Shown: positions 46,073-55,649, counted from the stretch's first letter. The stretch is 64,000 bases of DNA from Deltaproteobacteria bacterium HGW-Deltaproteobacteria-19 (GCA_002841865.1 PHBD01000008.1:149955-213954), one strand, 5' to 3'. The notes: generated by a model not told the origin, from the letters alone. Numbers and translations are program-made.

Positions 46073-47884
46073 ATGAAAAACGTGCGTTTTCCCGTTACCT
46101 TTATTGTCGCCTTGGGTCTGGCGATTTTTCTTTTTGGCGGGCCTGCAAGTGCCCAGTCCCTGCCGGATCTCGTGCGCCCGGCCCTGCAGGCCCGTTTCGA
46201 CGGACTGGCGAATGGATCTCCGCCTCTCTGCCGCGCCGAGACTCCGTGCCGTTCCGCCCGCCTGGCAGATTTCTATCGCCAGCGGGCCTTCGGGCCTGCC
46301 TGGGTCCTGAGAAGCGGCCCGTCTCCGCAGGCGGATCGCCTTCTGGCGGTGTTGCGGTCGGCCGGTCAATACGGGCTGAGTCCCACCGACTATCATGTCG
46401 ATGCCATCCAGGGTCTTCTCACGGCTTGGCGAAACGCCGGGAAGTGGACGCCTGCCGAGAGTGCCGAATTCGATCTCCTGTGTACCGACGCCTTCATGCT
46501 CTTCGGGTCCCATCTTCTCTCGGGAGTCGTGAATCCCAACGGACTGTTCAGGATGTGGGAGGCCCGTCCGCGTTTTGTCGACTGGCCGGCCTATCTGCAG
46601 GATGCCCTGACGGCACAGACGGTGGACGTTCACCTGCAGGTCCTCAAGCCGGAGTATCCGGGATACGACCGCCTGGTCGCAGTGGCGGCCGAATATGCGA
46701 AAGTAGCCGCAGCGGGGGGATGGCCGGTGCTGCCGCCGGGAAAGTCCCTGAAGAGAGGTGTGAGCGATCCGAGGGTGCCGATTCTGAGAAAACGCCTCAT
46801 CGCCGGCGGCGACCTGGCGCCGGCCATGGCCTCCGAGGAACCCCGGTTTGACGACGCCCTCGATCAGGCCGTTCGAAGATTCCAGCGGCGCCACGGCCTC
46901 GCGGAAGACGGGGCCGTCCAGAAGGAGACACTGAAGGCCCTCAACGTTCCCGTGGAACGCCGGATTGCCTCGATGCTCCTCAATCTCGAACGCTGGCGAT
47001 GGCTGCCCCAGGAGGTGGGGAACCGTTTCCTGTTCATCAACATCCCCGATTTCAGCCTGACGGCAGTGGAGAACGGGCGCGCGCCGCTCAGCATGCGGAT
47101 TGTCGTCGGACGACGGTACAGCCGCGATCCGAAGATCGAATACCGGACGCCGGCCTTCACGGGTCGCATGACCCACCTGGAGATCAATCCTTACTGGAAC
47201 ATTCCCCACAATATCGCCTTCCGGGAGTACCTGCCGAAACTGAAGAAAGACTCGCTTTCCCTCCAGAAGCAGGCCATGAAGATCATGATCGGGCGGGACA
47301 CCGTCGTGGATCCGCAGACGGTGGAATGGGAGAAACTCGACGAGAAAGCGTTCAAAAAGTACCGCATCCGCCAGGAACCGGGGGCCTTCAATGCCCTGTC
47401 CCATATCAAGTTCATGTTTCCGAACCGGTTCGACGTGTATCTCCACGACACGCCGCAGCGGAGCCTGTTCAAAAGGACGGTCCGGGACTTCAGCCACGGC
47501 TGCATGCGGGTGGAAAAACCGATTGACTTGGCGGTCTATCTTTTGCAGGATGAATCGAAATGGTCCCGGGAAAAGATCCTGGCTGCCATCCGCAAAGGCA
47601 GGAACCAGGCCGTGGATCTCCCGGCACCGATCACTGTGCATATCGCCTACTGGACCGCCTGGGTGGATCCTGACGGAACGGTCCAATTCCGGGACGACAT
47701 CTACCGATACGATTCCGTGCTCGAGGCGGTCATGGGCACGAAAACGTCCATCCTTGCGGCGTGGAACGGCGGCCGGCAGGCCACCGCCGCGACCCTGAAG
47801 GGCGGGCGGACGGAAAAGAAGAAAAATCTATTGGGAACCCGCAGGGAGGTAAATCCGACGTGGACGAGAAGCGCTACGAACTGA
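46073..47884 (+). CDS. L,D-transpeptidase (YcbB/LdtD-like)
   Basis: A 603-residue exported wall enzyme that makes 3-3 peptidoglycan cross-links or attaches proteins. A signal peptide (about residues 1-27, ending PASAQS) is followed by a scaffold domain and a peptidoglycan-binding repeat near residue 265 ([22 protein letters not shown]). The YkuD catalytic domain follows, with [12 protein letters not shown] and [10 protein letters not shown], where the Cys is the nucleophile. The 3' end overlaps the start of pdxS by 25 bp, so expression may be coupled. Confidence 0.9.
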   Translation: MKNVRFPVTFIVALGLAIFLFGGPASAQSLPDLVRPALQARFDGLANGSPPLCRAETPCRSARLADFYRQRAFGPAWVLRSGPSPQADRLLAVLRSAGQYGLSPTDYHVDAIQGLLTAWRNAGKWTPAESAEFDLLCTDAFMLFGSHLLSGVVNPNGLFRMWEARPRFVDWPAYLQDALTAQTVDVHLQVLKPEYPGYDRLVAVAAEYAKVAAAGGWPVLPPGKSLKRGVSDPRVPILRKRLIAGGDLAPAMASEEPRFDDALDQAVRRFQRRHGLAEDGAVQKETLKALNVPVERRIASMLLNLERWRWLPQEVGNRFLFINIPDFSLTAVENGRAPLSMRIVVGRRYSRDPKIEYRTPAFTGRMTHLEINPYWNIPHNIAFREYLPKLKKDSLSLQKQAMKIMIGRDTVVDPQTVEWEKLDEKAFKKYRIRQEPGAFNALSHIKFMFPNRFDVYLHDTPQRSLFKRTVRDFSHGCMRVEKPIDLAVYLLQDESKWSREKILAAIRKGRNQAVDLPAPITVHIAYWTAWVDPDGTVQFRDDIYRYDSVLEAVMGTKTSILAAWNGGRQATAATLKGGRTEKKKNLLGTRREVNPTWTRSATN

Positions 47885-48741
47885 ATGTCCAGCTTGCCCA
47901 GATGCTCAAGGGCGGCGTAATCATGGATGTTACAACGGTCGAACAGGCCAGGATCGCCGAAGAAGCGGGAGCCGTTGCCGTCATGGCCCTCGAACGCGTT
48001 CCCGCGGATATCCGCGCTCAGGGCGGAGTGGCCCGCATGTCGGAGCCGGGGCTTATCCGGCAGATCAAGCAGTCCGTATCCATTCCCGTCATGGCCAAGG
48101 CGCGGATCGGCCACTTCGTCGAGGCGCAGCTCTTGGAAACGTTGAAGATCGACTACATCGACGAGAGCGAGGTCCTGACCCCGGCCGACGAGGAGTGCCA
48201 CATCGACAAGACCAAATTTTCCATTCCTTTCGTCTGCGGGGCCCGAAATCTGGCGGAAGCCCTTCGCCGCATCGCCGAAGGGGCGGCCATGATCCGCACG
48301 AAAGGCGAGGCGGGGACGGGAAATGTGGTGGAGGCAGTTCGGCACATGCGGACCATGAACCGGGAGATCCGGCAGCTCCTGAACATGCCTCTCGAGGAAG
48401 TGACGGGCTTCTGCAAGGTCAACGGCATGCCCTACGAGCAGGCCCTGAAGGTCCGGGAACTGGGCCGCCTGCCGGTGGTGAACTTCGCCGCCGGCGGCCT
48501 CGCCACACCGGCCGATGCGGCGTTGATGATGCAACTCGGCTGTGACGGCGTTTTTGTCGGCTCCGGGATCTTCAAGTCCTCCAATCCGGCCGTCCGGGCC
48601 CGTGGAATCGTCAAAGCCACGGCGTTCTTCAACGACCCGGAAAAAATCCTCGAGGCGTCCCTGGGGCTGGGGGAGGCCATGCCGGGCCTGGAGATCGCCC
48701 AGATCCCCGCGGATAAGCTTCTGGCGGGGCGGGGCTGGTGA
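47860..48741 (+). CDS. pdxS: Pyridoxal 5'-phosphate synthase, synthase subunit
   Basis: Condenses ribose-5-phosphate, glyceraldehyde-3-phosphate and ammonia to PLP. The GTG start lies ten bases behind GGGAGG, inside the end of the L,D-transpeptidase gene, and gives the normal length of 293. Motifs are [20 protein letters not shown], the first lysine in [26 protein letters not shown], and the second lysine in [16 protein letters not shown]. PdxT downstream supplies the ammonia. Confidence 0.96.
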   Translation: MDEKRYELNVQLAQMLKGGVIMDVTTVEQARIAEEAGAVAVMALERVPADIRAQGGVARMSEPGLIRQIKQSVSIPVMAKARIGHFVEAQLLETLKIDYIDESEVLTPADEECHIDKTKFSIPFVCGARNLAEALRRIAEGAAMIRTKGEAGTGNVVEAVRHMRTMNREIRQLLNMPLEEVTGFCKVNGMPYEQALKVRELGRLPVVNFAAGGLATPADAALMMQLGCDGVFVGSGIFKSSNPAVRARGIVKATAFFNDPEKILEASLGLGEAMPGLEIAQIPADKLLAGRGW

Positions 48742-48775
48742 TCTGCCGGCAGTGACGGCCCCCTTTCTCCTGACG

Positions 48776-49450
48776 ATGAATCCTTCCAAGCCATCAACCC
48801 GGCCGGAGCCGGTCCTGGGCGTCCTGGATCTGCAGGGGGGCGTCCTCGAACACCTGGATCACCTGGAGCGACTCGGCATCCGAGGCCTTCCCGTCAAAAG
48901 CCCCGAAGACCTCTCCGGTCTCAAAGGCCTGATCCTTCCGGGCGGCGAGAGCACCTGCATGTCCCGGCTGCTCCGAATCTTTGGGGTCGACGAGGCGATC
49001 CGCCGCGAATACCGAAAGGGCATGAAGATCTGGGGGACCTGCGCCGGGACGATTCTCCTGGCTGCCCGGGTTCGCGGGGAGACATCCCATCTGGGGCTCA
49101 TCGACATGGAGGTGGAACGCAACAGTTTCGGCAGCCAGCTAGACAGTTTCACCGCCACGGCCGTTGTCCCTTCCGTTTCCCCCGACCCACTCCCGCTCAC
49201 GTTCATCCGGTCCCCCAAGATCCTTGAGGTTGGAGAAGGTGTGAACATCCTGCTCAGGATGAACGACTTCATCGCCGCCGTGGAGACCCCTGGCACCCTG
49301 GCAACGGTCTTCCATCCCGAGCTGACGGGGAGTACCGCCTTCCACCGCTATTTCGCCGTCAAATGCGGCCTTTGCCCGGCGCCGGACGTTCCCGCCCTGG
49401 ATCCCGGCTGGAGCCGGACGAGTTGGACCCGGCACGTCCGTGTCCGCTGA
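48776..49450 (+). CDS. pdxT: Pyridoxal 5'-phosphate synthase, glutaminase subunit
   Basis: A class I glutamine amidotransferase that feeds ammonia to PdxS. The 224-residue product shows VLGVLDLQGGVLEHL, LILPGGEST, the nucleophile Cys in WGTCAGTILLA and the His-Glu pair in VFHPELTG. It is longer than usual by about 25 residues at the C-terminus (after FAVKCG). The ATG at 48776 has a weak ribosome site; a GTG at 48752 is an alternative. Confidence 0.94.
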   Translation: MNPSKPSTRPEPVLGVLDLQGGVLEHLDHLERLGIRGLPVKSPEDLSGLKGLILPGGESTCMSRLLRIFGVDEAIRREYRKGMKIWGTCAGTILLAARVRGETSHLGLIDMEVERNSFGSQLDSFTATAVVPSVSPDPLPLTFIRSPKILEVGEGVNILLRMNDFIAAVETPGTLATVFHPELTGSTAFHRYFAVKCGLCPAPDVPALDPGWSRTSWTRHVRVR

Positions 49451-49454
49451 CGCC

Positions 49455-50156
49455 ATGCACGTCGAGCAATTCCGCTACAGCGCCGACAACCTGGCTTATC
49501 TCGTATGGAACGAAACGGGGGCGATCGCCGTCGACGGAGGCGCCGTGGAGGAGATTCGCGCGTTCGTTGCGGAACGGAATCTCCCGTTGCTGTATGTCAC
49601 GAACACCCACCGCCATTACGACCACACCCTCGGGAACGACGCGCTCCTGGCGGCAACGCGGGCCCGCTTCGTGAACCCCGATTCCCTGCCCGAAGGGAGC
49701 GGAATCGAATTGGGGGAAGAGGTTCTGAGGGTCCACCGGACGCCGGGCCACACGGAGGACTCGGTGTGTTTTCAGGCCGGATCCACGCTCCTGACGGGGG
49801 ACACCCTCTTCAACGGGACGGTGGGAAACTGCTTCTCCGGAGACCTCCTCGGCTTCCTCGGGTCCATCCGGCGGCTGATGGCCCTCCCCGGGGAAACCAT
49901 GATCCTCGCCGGACACGACTACGTCCGGGACGCGATGCTCTTCGCCCGGAAACTGGAGCCGTCCAATCTGCCCGCCCTCGAGGCGTACTGGCGGACCTAC
50001 GACCCGGTGTTCGTCTGTTCGTCCCTCAGGGAGGAACGAAGCATGAATCCCTACCTGCGGTTCAACGACCCGGGGATCGTCGCAGTCCTCCGGGAGCGGG
50101 GACTGCCCCGCGCCACCGAGGAAGAGCGCTGGCTCTCCCTCATGTCCATCGAGTAG
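49455..50156 (+). CDS. Metallo-beta-lactamase-fold hydrolase
   Basis: A 233-residue binuclear-metal hydrolase of the glyoxalase II-like group. The metal motif is THRHYDHTLGN; further ligands are His in RTPGHTEDSV, Asp in LLTGDTLF and His in ILAGHDY. A thioester or similar bond is the likely target. The ATG at 49455 begins five bases after the pdxT stop; a GTG at 49440 would overlap it. It is probably read with pdxST but has no evident role in vitamin B6 synthesis. Confidence 0.85.
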   Translation: MHVEQFRYSADNLAYLVWNETGAIAVDGGAVEEIRAFVAERNLPLLYVTNTHRHYDHTLGNDALLAATRARFVNPDSLPEGSGIELGEEVLRVHRTPGHTEDSVCFQAGSTLLTGDTLFNGTVGNCFSGDLLGFLGSIRRLMALPGETMILAGHDYVRDAMLFARKLEPSNLPALEAYWRTYDPVFVCSSLREERSMNPYLRFNDPGIVAVLRERGLPRATEEERWLSLMSIE

Positions 50157-50223
50157 ACGCCGCTCCCGGTGCCTGGATTGAACCAAAACACAATCTTTAT
50201 AACGCTTCGACAGGAGGTTGCGG

Positions 50224-50460
50224 ATGCCCCGGAAAGACGGGAAGGTGTTCTGTCTCAATCACCCCGAGCTGGAAATGATCCTCCAGAACGAGGGGAATGA
50301 AAAGACGTTCCATGTAATCCGCCTGGCGACCCTGTCCCGGCACGGGCGGATCGAGATGGAAAACAAGTCCACGGGATTCGACGTTTATTCATGCCGGGAA
50401 TGCGGTTACTGCGAGACCTATCTGACGGCGACGGAGCTGGATCTCCTGAAGAAAAAATAG
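50224..50460 (+). CDS. Small zinc-ribbon-like protein
   Basis: A 78-residue protein with an excellent ribosome site (AGGAGG, seven bases before the ATG). It has Cys-x-x-x-His near the N-terminus (FCLNHPE) and Cys-x-x-Cys-x-x-Cys near the C-terminus (SCRECGYCETY), suggesting metal binding. It ends in a Lys-rich tail. Function is unknown. It converges with the DUF2156-type gene after only 23 bp. Confidence 0.75.
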   Translation: MPRKDGKVFCLNHPELEMILQNEGNEKTFHVIRLATLSRHGRIEMENKSTGFDVYSCRECGYCETYLTATELDLLKKK

Positions 50461-50483
50461 GAAGCCTTGCTGCCCGGCTTGCG

Positions 50484-51398
50484 TTACCGGAGATCCAGGC
50501 GCCAGGACCGGAGCTGCCGCACGGGATAGTAGGATTCCTTGGATTTGGCCAGTTCCGCCAGGCCCATGTCGCTTTCCTTGTTGATGAACTCGAAGCCGGC
50601 GAAAAGGAAACGGGCGCACTCCCGGTCCAGGTATTGGTAGAGCCCCCGGACGGACGGGTAGGCCTTTTCGAAGTTGAGGGTCGCCATGGTTGTGTTCAGC
50701 CGGGATGCGATCCCGAAGGCATTCACAGCCCCGTCGATGCGAACGAGGATTCCGATCCCCTCCAGCGCCTCCAGGTTTTTCAGGGCGGCGATCACAGCCC
50801 GCCGCTCGCACGAAAGCGTGTCTTCCCCGAGAGGGTCGCAGTCACCCCGGAGACGGCACCAATCGTCCAGGAATGCAACGCACTCCGACGCGTTCTCCCG
50901 CCGGATCGGCTCCACCGCCACCCGCCCCCGGTTTACAAAGGCCTTTTCAAACTGGTGAATCAGGTTTCGCTTGCGGGTGTAACGGTTTCCCCGCAGTTCG
51001 GCCAGATCCGCCGTCCGGTAGATGTAATCCCTGTACTCAGCCTGTTCGGTGAGGCGAAAACGGGCCTCCAGGGCGGGACGCCCGATCCGCTCGACCCAGT
51101 CCTCCGGGACGAACCAGAAAGAGGGGATGCCTGAACCCTCGGCAAGCCGGACGAGATCGTCCGCCCCGAATCCTTCCGGCGGCGGGACCGGCAGAACGAG
51201 GTAGCGGTCCTCCGGATCGAGGTCGGACCGGAAGGACAGGATCGCCGAGTCTTCCTCGATATGCCAGAATGTCCGGTAGAGGTGGCCGTTCCACGCCAGG
51301 AGGGAGAGCAGCGAGTAGGGGGAGAGGTCGTAGGCCTGCTTCTCGAAGCAGGGCTTCAGGGTGGCGTAATCTTCGATTTCGAGTGGTTTGAAGATCAT
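50484..51398 (-). CDS. DUF2156 / LPG synthase C-terminal-like protein
   Basis: A 304-residue soluble protein. Its two GNAT-like halves match the DUF2156 group, related to the catalytic domain of phosphatidylglycerol lysyltransferase. Typical segments are YSLLSLLAWNG, the basic KRNLIHQFEK helix and the end region FEFINKESDMGLAELAKSK. There is no membrane flippase domain. A transfer of an aminoacyl or acyl group is possible but unproven. It is the last gene in the selB run, six bases after the GNAT gene. Confidence 0.82.
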   Translation of the reverse strand: MIFKPLEIEDYATLKPCFEKQAYDLSPYSLLSLLAWNGHLYRTFWHIEEDSAILSFRSDLDPEDRYLVLPVPPPEGFGADDLVRLAEGSGIPSFWFVPEDWVERIGRPALEARFRLTEQAEYRDYIYRTADLAELRGNRYTRKRNLIHQFEKAFVNRGRVAVEPIRRENASECVAFLDDWCRLRGDCDPLGEDTLSCERRAVIAALKNLEALEGIGILVRIDGAVNAFGIASRLNTTMATLNFEKAYPSVRGLYQYLDRECARFLFAGFEFINKESDMGLAELAKSKESYYPVRQLRSWRLDLR

Positions 51399-51404
51399 TC
51401 CGTC

Positions 51405-51830
51405 TTATCGCTGCAGCATGGCCAAGGCCCCGGGTACGGGCCGGAATCCAAGGGGCCTGTAGAATTCTTCCGTGTTTCCGGTTGCGATGAGGCCGATCCA
51501 GCGGATCCCGTCCGCGTTGAGCCTTTCAACGATCCTTTGAATCAGCCTGCTTCCGATTCCCCGGCGGCGCATGGTTCTCTCCACCGTCACGTCCTGGATG
51601 TAAGCGTCGCTGACGCCGTCGCTGAGAACCCGGCCCATGGCGACCAGCCGCCCTTCGGAAAACGCCGCCAGGAAGCAGTGGCTGCCGGCCACGAGACGGG
51701 AGACGTCCCGCGGATCCGGATCCGCCGCATCTTCCCACCAGCCCGCCGCCCGGTACAGGCCGAGGATTTGCTGAATCTCCTCTTCCGTCGGAGCGGTGAG
51801 AAAACGGTATTCGACCGCGGTGCCCTCCAT
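51405..51830 (-). CDS. GNAT-family N-acetyltransferase
   Basis: A 141-residue acetyltransferase with the acetyl-CoA-binding motif A in VERTMRRRGIGSRLIQ and a C-terminal EEFYRPLGFRP segment. The ATG at 51830 is spaced about seven bases from AAGGGG. A GTG at 51836 would overlap the preceding stop as GTGA but has no room for the ribosome site. The substrate is unknown. Confidence 0.82.
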   Translation of the reverse strand: MEGTAVEYRFLTAPTEEEIQQILGLYRAAGWWEDAADPDPRDVSRLVAGSHCFLAAFSEGRLVAMGRVLSDGVSDAYIQDVTVERTMRRRGIGSRLIQRIVERLNADGIRWIGLIATGNTEEFYRPLGFRPVPGALAMLQR

Positions 51831-51832
51831 CG

Positions 51833-52777
51833 TCACCCCTTGTAGATGTAACGCTCCAGGAGGCGGTGATAGGGAGTCCAGTCCGAATCCTCCTCCGGCG
51901 AGGCCTCGATGAAGGTCTGCAGGGCGTTGACCTTGGCGTCCAGGTCGTCCATGTGGTGGACGATCAGGGCCTCCAGCGTCTTGGGGCGCTTGGGTGAGCC
52001 GAATTCCAGGACGCCGTGATGGCTCAGGATCAGGTGCCGGAGGGCCATGGCGGTCTGCTCCGGGAAGTCCGGCAGGCCGGCGAGCCGGGTGTCCAGCATC
52101 TCGACCCCCATGACGATGTGCCCCACCAGCCTCCCCGCGTCGGTGTACTCCACCATTCGGTCGTAGGAGAACTCATGGACCTTGCCGATGTCGTGGAGGA
52201 TGCCGCCGGTGATCAGGAGGTCCCGGTTGGCGCCGGGGTAATGATCCGCCGCCCGATCCAGGAGCCTCGTTACCGACAGGGTGTGTTCCAGGAGCCCCCC
52301 GATGGTGTTGTGGTGAAAACTCTTGGCGGCGGGGGCCCGCTTGAAGCGACCGACGAGGGCTTCATCCCGGAAGAAGGCCGTGAGGAGGGCCTTCAGGTGG
52401 GGCGTGGTGACCCGATTCACGAATCCCATGAGTTCAGCGAACATTTCCTCGGGGTTTCCCTCGCAGGCGGGAAGGAAATCCATCGGATCGACATCTGTCT
52501 CTTCCAGCTTCTTGATCCCCAGGATGTTGAGCTGAACAGCGTCCCGATAACTGACGGCCCGGGCGTTGACCTGCACGAAATCCCCTTTCTTGAAGGCCTG
52601 GTCCCATTCGGGGGCATGATCCCAGACCTTGCCGTCCACCTCTCCCGTGCGGTCCTTCAACTTGAGGCTGAGGTAGGGAGCCCCCTTCTGCGAGAAGGCC
52701 AGATTTTTCTCCGCCGCCAGGAAGACCTCGCTGACCTTGTCTCCCTGCCTGATATCCCGGACAAATACGTTTTTCAT
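51833..52777 (-). CDS. OB-fold / HD-domain 3'-5' exonuclease (YhaM-like)
   Basis: A 314-residue protein with the YhaM order: an N-terminal OB-fold nucleic-acid-binding domain (about residues 12-90, LKDRTGEVDGKVWD) and a C-terminal HD phosphohydrolase domain. The HD ligands are visible in GGLLEHTLSV, GGILHDIGKVHEF and HLILSHHG. It probably trims RNA or single-stranded DNA from the 3' end. It overlaps fdhD by four bases, and its stop is coupled to the GNAT gene. Confidence 0.87.
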   Translation of the reverse strand: MKNVFVRDIRQGDKVSEVFLAAEKNLAFSQKGAPYLSLKLKDRTGEVDGKVWDHAPEWDQAFKKGDFVQVNARAVSYRDAVQLNILGIKKLEETDVDPMDFLPACEGNPEEMFAELMGFVNRVTTPHLKALLTAFFRDEALVGRFKRAPAAKSFHHNTIGGLLEHTLSVTRLLDRAADHYPGANRDLLITGGILHDIGKVHEFSYDRMVEYTDAGRLVGHIVMGVEMLDTRLAGLPDFPEQTAMALRHLILSHHGVLEFGSPKRPKTLEALIVHHMDDLDAKVNALQTFIEASPEEDSDWTPYHRLLERYIYKG

Positions 52778-53595
52778 GTCGTTTTTCCTATTCGTTCATC
52801 ATGGGTATAGACCGTCATGGATCCCTTCCGGATTCTCCCCACCAGGGTAATTCCCGCCCTCTCTGCAGTGCGTACCGCTTCCGTCGTGGGCGCACCCAGG
52901 GAAAGCAGGACCGGGATTCCCATGCGGATGGTTTTTGATATGATCTCGACGGATGCCCGCCCCGTCCGCACAAGGATCTTCCCCGAACAGTCGGTTCCGT
53001 TCCGGAGGGCGTGGCCGGAGAGCATGTCCAGGGCGTTGTGGCGGCCGATGTCTTCCCGGACAATCAGAATCCTGTCCGGATCGGCGAGGGCGGCGCCGTG
53101 GGCACCCCGGGTCCGTTCATGGAGCTCACAGGCCTCCACGAGCCCGTCGACGAGGTGAAAGACCTGGTTTGGGGTGACCGTCGGTATTCCGGGCGTCAGG
53201 TCGGCGCCGTCGGGCCAGCGACAGGCACTCCGCGCGCCGCTGGAGGTGATGGTGCCTCCCGTCGCTGCCGGCTCCGATCCGGTTGCCCCGGCAACGCTCC
53301 GGATTTCCAGCGACAGGATCTCTCCCGGCCATGTCAGGTCCGGTCCGGTATTGCGCAGCCATTCAATGCGGCCGATGTCCCCGGCCCGCCCGATCCAGCC
53401 CTCTGAATGGAGAAAACCGATCGCCAGGTCCTCCGCGTGTTCTCCCGTGCAGGCGATGGCGGCCATGCGGCGGCCGTCCAGGCGCACTTCCAGGAGAACC
53501 TCCCGGATGATCGGGGCAGAGGTCTTCCGGAAGATGCCCTCGTGGTAAGCGAGGACATCCATGATCTCAACGGGATCCGTTCTGCGAGCGGTCAT
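52774..53595 (-). CDS. fdhD: FdhD-like protein without the Cys-x-x-Cys motif
   Basis: FdhD transfers sulfur from a cysteine desulfurase to the molybdenum cofactor of formate dehydrogenases. The 273-residue protein keeps the fold markers: LAIGFLHSEGWI, GAHGAALAD and EDIGRHNALDMLSGHAL, then RASVEIISKTIRMGIPVLLS. At the loop normally reading S-S-C-G-x-C-G it reads SSGARSAC, so both cysteines of the pair are gone and a single Cys125 sits two residues later. The ATG at 53595 follows GGGAAAAGG and overlaps the end of selB by 29 bp. It may use Cys125 or have lost sulfurtransfer. Confidence 0.85.
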   Translation of the reverse strand: MTARRTDPVEIMDVLAYHEGIFRKTSAPIIREVLLEVRLDGRRMAAIACTGEHAEDLAIGFLHSEGWIGRAGDIGRIEWLRNTGPDLTWPGEILSLEIRSVAGATGSEPAATGGTITSSGARSACRWPDGADLTPGIPTVTPNQVFHLVDGLVEACELHERTRGAHGAALADPDRILIVREDIGRHNALDMLSGHALRNGTDCSGKILVRTGRASVEIISKTIRMGIPVLLSLGAPTTEAVRTAERAGITLVGRIRKGSMTVYTHDERIGKTT

Positions 53596-55510
53596 CCTTT
53601 TCCCTCTCCCGGAGAACACGGTGGTCTCCCACCCGGATGGTCAGCTTCGCCTGGTCGAAGTATTCCATCAGGGGGATGATGAATTTCCGTGACAAGCCCG
53701 TCAGGTCCTTGAAGTCCGTCGGATTCGCCTTGCCGGCCTTCCGGAGGAAGGCCCGGTAGTCTTCCCGCAGGCGCGACAGGGCATCCCGGTGAAAGTGCAG
53801 GTCCTCGTTGATCCGAATCAGGATTCCTTCCTGGATCAGAACGCCCAGGATCTTGTCGGCCTCCCGCTTCCGGTCCCGGAACCGCTCCGCAAACTCCCGG
53901 ACTGTCGGCGGTGCGTAGCCCGCCTCCTGGTAGATCTGCAGGATCTCTCCCCGCAGGTCTTCCTGGCTTCCCTGCCAGTCCACCCGGTGCTCCGCCAGGC
54001 GGACCGTGTCCCGCTCCATGAGCAGCCGGCCGGCTTTTTCAAGGTCCCGGAGAGCCGAGGCGAACAGCTTCAACGGGATGTACGACCCTGCCGTGCTTCG
54101 CAGCTCCTCCCGGGGGATCCCCTCCTTCAGGGGATTTTTTTCATGGTAGGTGCGGACGGTCCGGAGGATCCGCTCCTGGACGTCTTCATGGGCGGTCCTG
54201 GAAACGGCCCGCCACTCTTCCCGATCCATGAGGATCGCCCGGCGGTCCGTGAACAGCTTTTCCAGTGCCCTGCGCAGGGCCGCTTCCGGAAGGCCCGTGC
54301 GGACCACCATTTCGTTCAACGCAGCGCCGGCAAACCCCGAACGATCGAGGATGACGGAGATCCTCTCCGCTTCGTCACCCGCCGCGAGGATGTCGAAATC
54401 CCGCAGGGTCTTCTCTCCGTGGGCCTTGTGCTTCCGGGCCAGGGGGTCGAGGATCGTTCCGCCGCCGAGGGTGGTGACGGGGGAATAACTGCGGATGACG
54501 TACCGGTCCCCCGCCAGGGCCACCACGGGGTTTTCGAGGTAGAACTGGACGTGGGCCTGCCGGCCCGGGGACAACTCGCTGCCTTCCGGGAGGAGGACGC
54601 GGGCCATCGTTTCGCTCGTGCCCGTGTGAAAGCGGACCAGCGTGCGGTTTTTGAGCTTCTTTTCCTGGCTGGCCAGGTACTGGAATACCGTATCGATGCG
54701 CCGGGTGGGCTCGATGGTTCCCGGCCGCGCCAGCACCTCGCCCCGCTCGACGGCGTCCCGGTCCAGCCCCTGGAGGTTGATCGCCGCCCGCTGCCCCGCT
54801 TCGGCCGCCGGCATGGTCTCGTTGTGCACCTGGATGCCCCGGACCCTGGCCTTCTGTCCGGGCGGAAGGAGGACCACCTCTTCGCCGACGGAGATCCGGC
54901 CGGTAGCGACGGTGCCGGTGACGACCGTCCCGAAGCCCTTCATGGTGAAGACACGGTCCACGGGAAGGCGGAAGAGACCGGCGTCGGTTTCCTCCTCCAC
55001 TGCGGCGGCGGTCTTCTCGATGCCGGCCAGGATATCCGGGACTCCCTCCCCCGTCAGCGCCGAAACGGGAATCACGGGGGAGCCTTCGAGGAATGTCCCC
55101 TGGAGGAACTGGCGGATGTCTTCCACTACGAGGTCGAGCCAGTCCCGGTCCACCATGTCGATTTTCGTGAGAGCGACCAGACCGCGACGAATCCCCAGGA
55201 AGGTGCAGATGGCCAGATGTTCGCGCGTCTGGGGCATGACGCCTTCGTCGGCGGCGATAACAAGGACGACGAGGTCGATCCCGGCAGCGCCGGCCACCAT
55301 GTTGCGGATGAAACGCTCATGTCCCGGCACGTCCACCACCCCCAGGATCTGCCCGTTCCCGGTTTTCAGGAAGGCAAAGCCCAGTTCGATGGTGATCCCC
55401 CGCTGTTTCTCCTCCTTGAGGCGGTCCGTGTCGATCCCGGTGAGTGCCCTCACCAGGGCCGTCTTCCCGTGATCCACGTGTCCCGCCGTGCCGACGACGA
55501 TGTGCCTCAT
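53567..55510 (-). CDS. selB: Selenocysteine-specific translation elongation factor
   Basis: Delivers selenocysteyl-tRNA to UGA codons marked by a SECIS hairpin. The 647-residue product starts MRHIVVGTAGHVDHGKTAL (G1), with RGITIELGFAF (G2), DVPGHERFIRN (G3) and LTKIDMV (G4). Domains II and III follow, then the C-terminal winged-helix array (about residues 385-640) that binds SECIS RNA. The start at 55510 has GGGG upstream; a longer frame reaches 55648 but precedes the G1 strand with unrelated sequence. It is upstream of fdhD, consistent with a Sec-containing formate dehydrogenase elsewhere in the genome. Confidence 0.95.
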   Translation of the reverse strand: MRHIVVGTAGHVDHGKTALVRALTGIDTDRLKEEKQRGITIELGFAFLKTGNGQILGVVDVPGHERFIRNMVAGAAGIDLVVLVIAADEGVMPQTREHLAICTFLGIRRGLVALTKIDMVDRDWLDLVVEDIRQFLQGTFLEGSPVIPVSALTGEGVPDILAGIEKTAAAVEEETDAGLFRLPVDRVFTMKGFGTVVTGTVATGRISVGEEVVLLPPGQKARVRGIQVHNETMPAAEAGQRAAINLQGLDRDAVERGEVLARPGTIEPTRRIDTVFQYLASQEKKLKNRTLVRFHTGTSETMARVLLPEGSELSPGRQAHVQFYLENPVVALAGDRYVIRSYSPVTTLGGGTILDPLARKHKAHGEKTLRDFDILAAGDEAERISVILDRSGFAGAALNEMVVRTGLPEAALRRALEKLFTDRRAILMDREEWRAVSRTAHEDVQERILRTVRTYHEKNPLKEGIPREELRSTAGSYIPLKLFASALRDLEKAGRLLMERDTVRLAEHRVDWQGSQEDLRGEILQIYQEAGYAPPTVREFAERFRDRKREADKILGVLIQEGILIRINEDLHFHRDALSRLREDYRAFLRKAGKANPTDFKDLTGLSRKFIIPLMEYFDQAKLTIRVGDHRVLREREKDDRSQNGSR

Positions 55511-55649
55511 GATTTCCCCATTCGGCGGGCAATCTAGCAGAAAGGGGGGGGATTCACAAGGAGCGCAGCGGGTCGCCGGAGGCACTTTTTGATTGAAATC
55601 GGGGAAGGGGATTGATAAGCATGCCTCCTTTGAGGCGGTAATAACCAAT

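Noticed and set aside
45863-47686. 607-codon minus-strand frame opposite the L,D-transpeptidase
   Set aside because: Mirror frame; the plus strand carries signal peptide and SHGC motif.
53567-53619. In-frame UGA as selenocysteine in genes near selB
   Set aside because: All neighbouring genes are full length without internal UGA; no selenoprotein could be supported in this window.
53789-55537. 582-codon open frame on the plus strand opposite selB
   Set aside because: Mirror frame of a certain gene; no motifs, biased composition.
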